A program made the position numbers and the translations under genes. Below, piece after piece: positions 10,913-23,600 of a DNA stretch of 64,000 bases (positions are counted from its first letter, which is position 1; each line of letters starts with the position of its first letter). This stretch comes from Dromiciops gliroides. Its lineage: Eukaryota > Chordata > Mammalia > Microbiotheria > Microbiotheriidae. Under the pieces are notes generated by a model, which was not told the origin of the DNA, made no database searches, and saw nothing but the letters and a program-made list of their open reading frames with translations. Location: assembly GCF_019393635.1 (NCBI RefSeq), contig NC_057861.1, positions 76,329,327-76,393,326 on the forward strand, written 5' to 3'.

Positions 10913-13900
10913 TCACACACCCTCCTGTGCCTGTCGGTACTCGTAAACGCTGCCTCGTTCAGGAAAGCAGGTGGAATGGGGTGGGGATCCAGGGGCAGGG
11001 GCTGGCTCCTCAGGGTCCCCATACCCACCTCCGCCCGGTGTCTTCAGGCAGAAGACATCCTGAAGTGATACAGAAAAAAAAAAAAAAGACTGAGCCTAGG
11101 GGAGAGAGGATGAACCTCCCTTCCCACCTTTTCCTCCAGTTTTATTCTGGAGGCTCCTTTTTATACTCCCCTTTCCCTAATGGAGCCAAATTAAATAACA
11201 AACACCAGCAATCCAGAGGTCTAAAGCTCCCTTTGTGCCTGGAGGTGAAAGTGAAGTTGCCCCAGTTCCCTGAGCCCCACTGGACAGTCCCCTCAACTTT
11301 ACTCCCTCCCTTCCTCTCCAGTCCTCGGTTCTTGAGCCCCTTACCCCAGGGAACACAGTCACTGATGTTTTCCCCCCAAGACTGATGGTCCGGCCATCTT
11401 TTCGGATTAACAGATTGAGTCCAGGGGCTCCAGGTTCTCCCCCTGAAAAAAAACACAAGAGGGAGTTGGGGGAAAGGGAACATCCCAAAGCAGGACCAGC
11501 TCTCGAAAGGATTAACATGATCTTTTGTCCCAGCTGGGCTTTGTGTCACTCTGCAAAGGGTGACCTTGGCTCCTTCCTGGCTCCTCCCCCATAGGACGGG
11601 TCACCTTGGTCATCCCACCAGTGTCACCCATTGTAAAGAATGACCGCAAATAGAATGAACCTATGGAGCCTGTTCTGGGAGGGAGGGAGGAGTCTCACCA
11701 TGGAGCCCATAGGGCTGGAAGGCCCGTCGCTCAGTTAGGACAGACAGCAGGGCTTCTTCTCGGAAAAGAAGCTCTCTCACCACACCATCCCCACCTCGGA
11801 AGCGGCCCCTGCCCCCTGAGCCCTCCCGGAGCTCAAACCGATGAAGAATCACAGGGTACCTGGGGGAACAAAGGGGGCACAGTCTGGTTCTTCCATCTCA
11901 CCAGCCTCCTTGGGGCAGTCACCCCTGAAATCACACACACACTCACCGACTCTCCAGGATCTCAGGGTCAGTGATGCGGGTGTTGGTCATGTGACTGTGG
12001 ACCCCACCGCGCCCATGCCAGCCTGGCCCTGCTCCTGCACCCCCTGCCACTGTCTCATAGTAGCCCATGTGGGCATTCCCTAGAGTCACGTTGTTCATAC
12101 AGCCCTGAGGAAGGGGGAAAGAAATTTGGTGTGATGAGACAGAAACACCCAATCCACCCCATTCCATTCCTCATCCCTGAGCCTTCCCCAGACCTGAGAA
12201 GCAGCACAGGCTCCAAAGGCGGCCAGTATGACATCCACTACCCGCTGGGAGGTCAACACATTGCCTCCAACCACAGCTGCATCTGGAGATGGATCTAGGA
12301 TAGAGCCTGGTGGGATCACCACCTCAACTGGAGCCAGACAGCCCTGGGGGTTGGGGAAAGGTAGCAGAACAGCACAGTGAGTGGGGAGTGGCCCCCCCAA
12401 CACACCCCTGGGTCACACGCGCACAAAGAGGATGTTACACATTCAGCTGACCCACCTGATTCAGGGGGATATCCTGGCCCACCAGACAGCGCAAGCAGTA
12501 GATGAGAGCTGACAATGTGATAGCCCGGGGAGCATTCAGGTTGCCAAACACCTCTGGGCCTGTGCCACTAAAGTCAAAGATGGCGCTGCCCTGGGACCAG
12601 AGGACTATGTGTCATATAATACCCTTAGCAGAAACCCCAACATCTTGGCTGAGCCCAAGCACCTGTCCCTGACCTCTCCCTCAACATTGGCCCTACCTGT
12701 ACTGGGTTGATCTTCACTAGAAGGTTAATGGGGGATCCATCATCCATGTGATCCTTCGCAGCCACTTCCAGCGGCAGCCCTTGGGCCTGTCGGGCTCCCC
12801 CAAAGGCCCGGAGCATCTCCCGAACAGCCAGTTCTGCATTAGCCTAGGGAAGCAAGACATCACTCAGGAACCACCCTGTGCTTCCCCACTAATCCCTCCC
12901 AGCTGTTACCCAGAAAAGACTCAGCCAGCTCCTGGCCCATTCTGTGATCTGGCTTCTGCTCAGATTCTTTTTTCCTCCTCCCCTCCCCCAGCTTTATAGA
13001 TCTTAGCATCAGCACCCCCCACTCTCTCTCCCAAATCCCGAGCCCAGACACTCTGCAGTTCTCAGGGAAGGTTTGTTGAATGAATGTAAGTGAACAGCAT
13101 TGGGGTAGGACCCCCTCACAATCCATACCTCAAGTCCTGCTCTCACCTGAATGTGGGCCATGTAGGCCTGTACCACGTCTAGTCCATACTGGCCAATCAG
13201 CTCCCCTACCAGTTGAATCCCCTTCTGATTGGCTGCTACCTGGGCCCGGAGATCAGACAGGTTGTCATGGAGATTTCGGGTACCACTGCAGCCAGGAATC
13301 TTTCCTGGACCCCTTAGGACTTCTGTCACAGCTGGGAGGAATTTGGGGGTTAGGACAAAGAAAAGGAAAAGCATAGGGATCACCAGCTGATCTCTCTTTC
13401 ATCCCTTCTTTCCCAGTCCCCACCTTCTCTAGACTATTCCCCTAAGCTCCTTTCCCAAGAAAACACTTCTGACTAGTGCTTTCCAAGTGACCCTTGGGCC
13501 CCCCACCTTCCTGGAGGACACCACTTCACCATCCCTTCTTCTCACCCTCCTCCTGGAAGACACCCCTGTGAACCAGCTTGAAGGACAAAAAGATGGCTCC
13601 TTCTTGTTGCAGTGCTGTAGAGTGGGGTGGCATGGAGCCCGGTGTGATGCCCCCTATGTCGGCATGATGCCCTCGGCTCGCCACATAGAACACAGGGCGG
13701 GGCTGACCAGGCCAGAACACCTAAGGCACAAGTGATGTATCAGTGAAGTGGGGAGGGGGCACAATCTTACAATCAAACTTAGAACTGGAAGAAGACTTCA
13801 GAGGTCATCAAATCCAACCTCTCATTTTACAGATGAAGACTCTGAGGTCTAGAGGGTAAGTGACTTGCCCAAGGTGACTGGACAACCCAGGTTCTCCAAA

Positions 13901-16900
13901 CTTAGTAGTCTTCACTCCACCATGCTACCCCAGGGGCAGGTGTCCACCCCATCCCATGGTGATGACCCTGATGTGTCTCTCCCCTCATCCGACCCCTCCT
14001 CACCGGAGTGATGACTGTGAGGTCTGGCAGGTGGCTGCCCCCTGCTCTCGGATGGTTGCTCAGAATTACATCTCCAGCTTGTAGGTCTTCACCCAAATGA
14101 CTAATCTGTAACCAGGTACAGGGAGAGGGGTTAGCAAGGGATAGAGCCGATGGGATTTAATAGTAAAGGAGGAAGGCCAGAGAAAGGATAGCTGAGACCA
14201 GTAGGCTATATAGTGCCTGTCTCTTGTCACAAGGATGGGAGACTGGGAATAAAGGCTAGGAGCCAAAGGAGGAGGGAAAGAATGGGGTCTGCTCAGACCT
14301 GAAACTGCACAGTTTCTTGCATGGCACCAAGATGCACAGGGATGTGGGGCGCATTGGAGACCAGGCCCCCATCAGGCCCAAAGAGAGCGCAGGAAAAGTC
14401 CAACCGTTCTTTGATGTTTGTGGAGATGGCCGTACGCTGCAGGATGCGCCCCATCTGCTCTGAGAGGGGAAACAGGGTTACTTTCACCATCTGAGCCCCC
14501 ACTACCTTTCCTCATTCCAACCCCATCACAAAAGAAACTTTCAAGAGCATCAGAGTAGAGTAGGAAATCCCTGGATAGTATGTTAGACAAAGTTATCCAG
14601 CCTTTACTTACATATATTACAAGTTGCTACTTCCCAAACTAGCTCTTTCCATTGTGATAGTTCTGATAGTCAAGTTTTTCTATCATTTCCTCCTTCTGAG
14701 CAAACATCTACTTCCCTGTAACTTTGTCCCCTCTTCCCCATCCCCTCCATCCCCTGCTCCTAACTCTGCCTCCTAAGGCCAAGAACAAGCCTAATCACTC
14801 TTGGGCATCTGACAACAGTTTTAATGTTCTAAAAAAATATATATACCCAAAGGAATGTCCTTACTTATGAGTGGAAATTATATGCTTCCAATTCTATGGG
14901 CTCAATAGCTACATAACATTTTGCCTGTGTGGGCCAGTGAATAGGGACAAATTCAGAGGTGGGTGCACATACATACTTCTCTGGTGCGTAGCTTCCTCCA
15001 GTCACAACCCTAGGTGAGATAAGGGTTGCAACACAGGCCACAACTGGCTGGGTTTTATGGCCCTGGCAAAGATCAAGTCAGAGGAGCCAAAGGGCCAGAA
15101 CTGGTGAGCAGCATCTCCAATGGAAGCCAGGTAAAAGCCAAGAACCAAACCAAAGGCTTGGAAGATACAGCAAGAGATGGAGTCCAAGGTTTGGCAGTAG
15201 TAGCTTGAAGTGTCAAGTTTGATAAAGAGTCTTCTCAATTTGCTGTCACCAGAGGGATTCATCTGGGCTCTGGAGTCTGGGTAATGACATATTGCCAGCT
15301 AAAAGTCTCCATCAATTCTTGCTAAAAATATTTTTCTTTTTCTTTCTTTTCTTTTCTTTTTTTTTTTGCTGGACAATGGGGGTTAAGTGACTTGCCCAGG
15401 GTCACACAGCTAGTAAGTGTCAAGTGTCTGAGATCAGATTTGAACTCAGGTCCTCTTGAATCCAGGGTAGGTGCTTTATCCACTGCGCCACCTAGCTGCC
15501 CCCTTCTCCATCAATTCTTGGAGGATGAATGTAGCAAGTTGGCATCAGCCAGATCCTCTTTTCTGGACCGCATCCTTTCGATTCCACCAAGTCCTAGAGA
15601 CCACCCCCATCCTAGCCATCTACCATCACTAAGACAGTAGGAGGGGGGCAATTGAATCCAGCAGCTCCTGATGTCTCAGCCTGGTGTACGGAGCACAGCA
15701 AGGGCCAGTGAAACGATGAAACGATGGGGGTAAACACATAAGGAGGCAGGAAATTATAGGCACCTGCTCCAATGGATCTGTGATTTCATGGATGGAGGTC
15801 CTACCTCCGACAATGACACTGCCCCCATTCTGTGAAACTCATATCCCTATGCTCCTGAAGATATGTCACTGAGGGGTCACCCATTCCTTTTGACACTGTA
15901 CCGATATCTAGGAAGAACACGGTCCGTCTATTGGTTATCCCTGCCTCTCCCTAGATTAATAGGTCTTCTTTTTTCCCCCATCATACATTTCTCTGACATT
16001 TATTTGCCACTTCTTTAAAATTCTTAGATTGTAATGTGCTGAAGCCAACTCATGCCCACCTGGTGTTTCTTTTTTGGGGTGATCTTCGACTTAAATTCTT
16101 CAAACACTTTAGTACTCTACCATTTATCACCAAAAGAACATTGGTGTTTAAAAGGTGGGCATTTATTTCAGGGAGAAACTTGAGGTATTAGAAAAACTGA
16201 CCAATTTCCCAAGAGCAATCCGGCCCAACTTATTGTCCCTTTGTAATGTCTGTCCAACATCTATAGTTTGAGCAATAGGCATTCTTCATCCACTTGAAAT
16301 TTCCTGTGTAGATCATTAGGCCAAACCTATTTGAGTGATTATGGATCTCATTGAAGATGTTCCTTAGTGTTCCAGGGGCTTGATGCAATTCATCGACATG
16401 CTTTCAGGTATGTTTTGTTGTTAATAATATCCTAGATATCCCCCCACATCTTTGACATCTTCCCCTTTTTCAAACACCTTGAAAATTGGCCCCTCGGTGC
16501 CTTGCTATGCATATGAGGTCTAGTGCCACTGTTTTTCTTATCTTTGTTTTCTTCCTAGCCATTTCTGCTTCCTCATGCAGCAGTTCTGGGACGGTATCCA
16601 AATGTTCCGATGCCCTTGACGGTGGAAGGTTTTTGTCAGAGAGATCTTGACAGTGCACTTTTCATCTGTTTGTTGATATCCTTCCAATTTTGTCTTTAAA
16701 TGCCCTTGACATGATTTGGCTTACTTAAGTCCCTCACCAATATCTCTTGCCCTGCCCTTGCTTGACGTTTTTTGGGGAGGATATCACTCATAAAATTACA
16801 CCATCCTGCTCTGTAAGATTTTTATAAACAAGTTCATCTTCATAGTCAGTGTTAGTCTTGGCCTCTCTCTCTCTCTCTCTCTCTCTCCCCTTCCCCACTC

Positions 16901-17547
16901 CCCCTTACTCCTCCCCCACCCCCACTTAAGAAAAAGAACAAGTAGTAGCTGGCTGAGAAAATATCCAGGCTCTTCCTTTTGGTCTGTTCTTTATGGCAAT
17001 TCATTTATGCCAATTAAAATTCTTTAGGAAACAGTTGTCATCTGTGATGGTATCCATTTCTCTACCCCTTTTCCACTTTTCAGCATCACTGGCTTCATCA
17101 TGTCAAGATGGGGTTTATTTTGTTTCCCACCAAATTGTTTATTTGTTTGTTTGTTTCTCATTTGGACTTTTCTGTTGTGAGAATTCAAATGAAATATTTG
17201 TAAAGAGCTTAGCACAGTACTTGGCACATAGTAGGTGTTTAATAAATGTTTGTTCCCTTCCCGTATATTAATGTTGACCTTTGGATTTGCTCTTTGTTCT
17301 AAGTTGGTGGTCTGCCTATACAGAGACAGCTATGTAGCTGATTCAGGAATGACTTGTGCATCACTGACAAGGCATTTACTGTCCGTTAAAATATTATTGA
17401 TTTAATTTTTTTTATTATTTGATGCTTATTACATATAATGCCTTCCATTTCTTTTCTCAAAGTATTCATAAATATAGAAGAGCAGCTCCTTCAGCCTCTG
17501 AATTGTAATTTCCAACCCTTTTTCTTTCTTCCTTCCTTCCTTCCTTC

Positions 17548-17613
<66 letters not shown>

Positions 17614-20600
17614 CTTTCTTTCTTTCTTTTTTTGCTCTCCCCTCCTCTCAACCACCTTTGGACTGAAGTCACCAAGTATCCAAGGATATGGTAAGTTCAT
17701 TTAGGGAATATCATGAAGCCCTTTGTAGTTTTTCTCTACCTCTTCATCCTCTGCAAGAGCTATTAACACAGAAGCTACACTTTTTTCTCAGTGGTCTTTC
17801 TGCAAGTATTTATCCTAAGTGCTGAAATACAAGATGATCAAATGTCGCATAAAACATTTCTTGTAGCTTTTGGACAAACAACAAAACCAACTCTTATTTG
17901 ATGCTCCAAGGAGGACCTTTACAATTACAGGGCATATGAGCAAGAGATATTTATATCTGTGCCCTTTCATTTGAGTGGAGATTGTTTCATTCTTTGTTCT
18001 TATATCCCTCACCACCCAGCACAGCTCCAGCATACAGTAGGTGCTTAATAAATACTTGTTGATAATTGATTGATTGCCTTGATGATGCCAAAAATAGTCA
18101 CTGCACTACTAGTATGTATGATTCTAGAGATGTATCCTGGTAGGAAGCTTTCTACCCAATGCCACATACCTCCTTACAATTCCATTGCAATATGCCAAAT
18201 GGAACAAAGAACATCAATGTCAGGGTTATGCTAAGCCAGTCACCCAAACCTTAACATGACAGGAAAATATGGTATGTTTAATTATCTCATAGACGAGGTA
18301 TTCCCTATGTTTCTTGACACAAGCTCATAAAAGATAACTAATCTGAGTTGCTAGACCCAGCCCTAAGGAACCAGCCACTGACAGGTGTTAGCTACCATCA
18401 GTCTTGCCTAGAACACGGGGTTGCTCCCACTGAACCAACTGCATGTCCAAAGAGTTGGCAGAAGCCCCTGAGTTCACCAGAGCCTAGACCAAGCATTTCC
18501 AGACTTCTGATAGTTCAGGTCAAGGACCTGAACCTGCAGAGTGGACCTGGGGAAAGGAAAAGGGTTTGGTTCCAGTGAAGACATCCTCAATAAAGAATCC
18601 TTATGCTTCCCTACTTTTCTGGGTGACTGGTCAGCAACTTGAAAAAGTATCACCCTAGAAGACCAAAATATAACCATACCCCTCTTCAATGGACTGGGCC
18701 ATTCAGCCTCTGTCCATTTGGGCTGGGCTGCCAAAGAGGCAGCCTTTCTGCACCAAGGGGGTTAAAGAATGAGGTAGATGGAGCCCATGAGGGTACATTG
18801 TCAACCTCGCCATATATTTAGCTGCTTCCTGATGTGAGTGCACTGTCTGAAGTGACACTGTAGGGCCTCCTCCAGCTTTATCCTCATCAGTTCCTCATGG
18901 ACTGGCTGAGTAGTCCACCAGGGCCAGTCAGATCCTGCCACTTCACAAAGTGTGAACTTGCCTTCTCCTGCGTTCTCACTGCCCTGTGGATTCTGTCTTT
19001 GACTCAAATTCCCAGTTTCAACAAGGTGATATCACGTGGTGATGGACTTCAGACATGAGTCTGTTCATGGCCTTCCAAAGAGGAGACAGGAGAACAAAGG
19101 ACTGCAGAGGTGGGTGGAAGAGTCGGGAATCTAGAGCCACAATACCTTCCAGGGTACCATCTGCAGCCAAGACTTGGTGCAGACGCAGGCAGTCAGAGAC
19201 AGTGAAATACACTAAGAAACAGAAGAGAGCCAACATGCACACACACACACACACAGAGCTCCCCAAGGAGAGTGCGGGCCATGGGGAGACATGGAAGAAT
19301 CAAAGGAGCTATCACAAGATGGGGATGTGAGGAGGAAGGAGGGTCAGTGCAGTAGGGAGCCATGATAGGGAATAGCAAACCATCCCTTTGCTGGCACTGT
19401 GAACCACATGGACTCTGCTAAATCCTAAAGGAAAATGGCCTCTATTGGTTATAGGAATTCCTAGCCACCCCTAGTTCTTTCCCCAAGCCGCAGGGCGGGG
19501 GTAGAGATTTGCCCAGAATAGTAATATAACACAAAATTTCATATTATATATATATATATATACATACACACATACATATACGCACACACATGTGAAACAT
19601 ATTTATATATATGTGTATGTATGTACATACACATATATGCATATATATGCATATACACTATAATTATGTCATTTAATTATTATCTTATATATTAAAACAC
19701 AGAAAGACTGCATAGGTTCTTGGGCTGGTGGAGGCACATGGGAGTAGGGGTGGGGGTACACTTTACTGTCTTAGTAACCCCTGCATTCTTTTTCCTTAGG
19801 TATGAACTATATCGAAACCTGGAAGACTACAGGTCTCTTTGTAAGGAGAAAGTCACCTGGAAAGGAAAGGTATGTTTCTTTGGTCTCTCCAATACAAAAA
19901 TTATTTCCTCTTGGTGGAGGGTAGGGCCCACTTAGGATAGTGATATATATCAGTCAATCAATAAACATTTATTAAGCGTCTACAATATGCCAGTACTGTG
20001 CTAAGTACTGAATATACAAAGAAAGGCAAAAGACAGTCCCTAACCTCAAGGAGGTCACATCTAATGGAAAACCCTAAATCTGGAAGACCTGTTAAGGACT
20101 GTTTATATGGCTATCCAAAAAGAAAAACAGCCTCCCTTGGGAAGTACTGGCTTCCCCCCTTATTAGATGTCTTAAAACAGAGGATGGATGACCATTTGAA
20201 ACATATATCATATAGGGGATTCCTTTGCATCTATGCATTGGACGAGATAGTTACTAAGATCCTTTCCAATCCTGAAATTATATGATCCTGTAATCCCAAT
20301 ATTCATAGAAGAAACCCTCGCTGGGGGCATTGGCCAGAAAATATGACCTTTAAAAAAATCATCAGGGGCAGCTAGATGGTGCAGTGGATAGAGCACCGGC
20401 CCTGGATTCAGGAGTACCTGAGTTCAAATCCGACCTCAGACACTTAACACTTACTAGCTGTGTGACCTTGGGCAAGTCACTTAACCCCAATTGCCTCACC
20501 AAAAATAAAAAATAAAAATAAATTTAAAAAATCATCAAGATTGAGTCCAGTGTGTATGAGCTCAGAGTTTCAGTGATAGGCTGATATGAGTTGTAGCAGA

Positions 20601-23600
20601 TGGAACATAAAGCTAAAGACAAATGACCTCTTTTGTGAACAAAGTTGGGCAGGTGTGATATATTAAATGGGCCTGAAGAGGTCACTATCCAACCCTGAAA
20701 ATATAGTCCAAGGTGCTATGAAGCCAGGAAGTAGGAGTGGGAAGTGGTAACAGGGAAGCCAAATTTTAAATGGAAAAGTAGACTAGAGTTTGTGGTTCTG
20801 TAGGTGTTGTACCCACTTCTTGGAGAGACAGCCATAAGGAAAAGCCAAGTTAAAGTGCTACAGAAAAAATTTTATAAAATAAAGTACTACAGAAAGAGGG
20901 GCCACCTCTTCCAACAGCTATGGGCTTAGAAGAGAAAAAAGGACCTAAGATAATACTATATTTAGGGGTCTGGCTGAGAGTGATGCCCCTTTCCCTTCCA
21001 AGATAATTCCTTTACATGTGACATGGGGCTTAGGATAAGTCAGAAGAAGTTTCTCCTGTGAGAAACAAAACCAAAGATGACCAGATAACAGGACAGACAT
21101 ATCAAAGAATCAAGGGACTATCAGGACAGACACACCTAAGAAGTAAGGGGAGATAAAATTCTATAGCAGGAAAGTCAATTACTCATGGCTACTACCTGAC
21201 AAGAGCTAGGAGATAGAGATAACCCCAAAGGTCAGAACCATCATTTCAAAAAGAAAATCCCCCTTGATTCGCAGGAATATGACAAGTATCCAGGCTTTCC
21301 CCACCCCAAAAAGGAACTTTCCATTTTCAGGTGGGCTCTATAAAAGCTTTTGCCTTCCTTCTTTTCTGGGAGGAGGATGTTTCTATGTCCCCTTCTCCCC
21401 AGGAGTAAAGTCTGATTTCCCACTTGGTCACTTTCTCTAGTGCCAAATAAAAGACCACTTTAATTCTAATTGGACTACATGTGAGAGTGTAATTCTTTAT
21501 TGAGGAATACCTAAGGGCCCCTACCTTTTCCCCCGTGGCACGTTATCCTTAAGTCTTCTCTAACCTATGACTTTCACCCAACCTTTATGTCTCTTTACCA
21601 CCATGATCACCCTCCTCTGGATACACCCCAACTTTCCAATGTCTTTTCTAAACTGTAACATCAACAACTGCACATAGAGATCTGAATAGAAAAATATAAA
21701 TTAAAATGTTTAATCTGGAAAGGTGGGGGTGGGGTGTGCTGGAAAGGTACAGGAGGTATATGTGTATTTATACACACACACACACACACACACATATATA
21801 TGTTGTGCATTTATGAGTTATTTAGGCATTATTTATATAGTAATTATATTTAAACAAATTTGTCATGTAAATTATTTATATAAATTAAATTTTTTTTTAA
21901 AACATAGTCTGTAATCCAAGCTGAGCAGGTCCCTCAGCTCTAATAAAAAGGCTCCAGGGACATCTCTGGGATTTAAAAGCAAGGGAATTGTGCAAAAGAG
22001 GCTATAACTCCCTAGAGAAGGCTAATTCTTGATTGTCTCTTTTTGCATTCTGAAATTTGGTTAATGCTAACAAGCCAACTGAGATAGTTTCAGTTGTCAT
22101 ATCGGGAATCTTTTGAACCTGGGACCAAGACACCATATTTTTTAAAAATTTAATATTCTGTTGTTTTCCAATTACATATAAAAACAATTTTAACATTTTT
22201 TTTTCAAATTTTGAGTTCCAAATTCTCTCCCTCCCTCCTCTCCCCACTCCTTTGAGAAGGCATGTAATTTGACATGTTACACATGCAAGACCCCATATCT
22301 TACCTATTCTTCCTCTACCACATTTCTTCTCTCCATTCTCCCTTCCTCCACTTAATGCAGCTGCTGCTCTAGTTTAAACTCTATCACCTCTCACTAAACT
22401 TTAGTGATAGCCTTCTGATTGGCCTCTCTCTGTCTCTAGTCTCTTTCCTTTCTAATCCATCTTCCACACACCTGATAAACTGACGTTCCTAAGATATAGG
22501 TGTGACCATTTAGATCCTCTGCTCAAGAAGCTTCAATGGATCCCTATTGCCTCTGAGATTTAAAAACAACAACAACAACAACAACAACAAAAACAACTTC
22601 TCTGCTTCACAATCTGGTCTTATCCCATCTTTCCAGAAGTATTTCACATGCCTCCCTTACCCTGATGTTCTCTACCCTCAAGCCAAACTGGTCTAATTTC
22701 TATTCCCTGGAAGTGGCTCTTTCTCTTGCATCTATATCTTTGTTTGTTTGTTTGTTTGTTTTTGTTTTTGTCTTTTTGCGGGGCCATGAGGGTTAAGTGA
22801 CTTGCGCAGGGTCACACAGCTAGTAAGTGTCTGAGACCGGATTTGAACTCAGGTCCTCTGGAATCCAGGGGCCAGTGCTTTATCCACTGTGCCCCCTAGC
22901 TGTCCCCCATCCATATCTTTAATCAAGGCATGCACCACTCCTGGAAAATCCAGTTGTTGGAGCCCCTAGCTCCCTTCAAGGCCTAGATTAAAGCTACCTT
23001 CTACATGAGGCCTTGACCCCCTCCCCCTATCCTTAATGCTCTCCAACCCCAAGCAACTTTGTATTCTTTTTACTTTGTGTCTAACTGGTATTTACTTGGA
23101 TACGTGTTGTTTCCCTCTTAGTCAGATAGAAGCTTCTCAAGGGCAGGGACTGCTTCCTCTTTGTATCGCCCCCCCACCCCTCCTCACCTTACACGTGGTA
23201 GGCACTAAAAAATGCTTAGTAAATGTAAAAATGAGAGAACAAGTCGGATTGAAATTTAACAAATGGATTTGGTACTAAGGGCAATGTCCAGAAACTTCAT
23301 AGGAAAAGAGGACCATGGTCCTGATGCAGGGCCTTTCAGAAACACAGCTCTGCAGAAGGACCGAGGAGCAGTTGCTGACCAGCCCAACCTTAGCCTGAAG
23401 GGTTATAAAACCCGCTTGGCTTTCAGAGATCTCAAACCTGTCCACCAGAATTATGTTGTCTGTTCTTTTAGTCCTAAGATGTCTTAACTGGTAGGGGAGG
23501 GTGGGCAGGAAGGGGAAGAGGAAATAGCCAAGTCATGTCGATTGTACCTTTGCAATATCTCCTATATATAGCCCCTTTTCTCTTGACTCTGCCACTACCC

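Noticed and set aside
15392..15502. Recurrent peptides with [18 protein letters not shown] at many sites
   Set aside because: The same frame appears in every antisense CORE-SINE, so it is SINE sequence and not a gene family.
19541..19680. AT-rich alternating stretch as a possible origin or scaffold site
   Set aside because: It is a mixed simple repeat with no other supporting motif.
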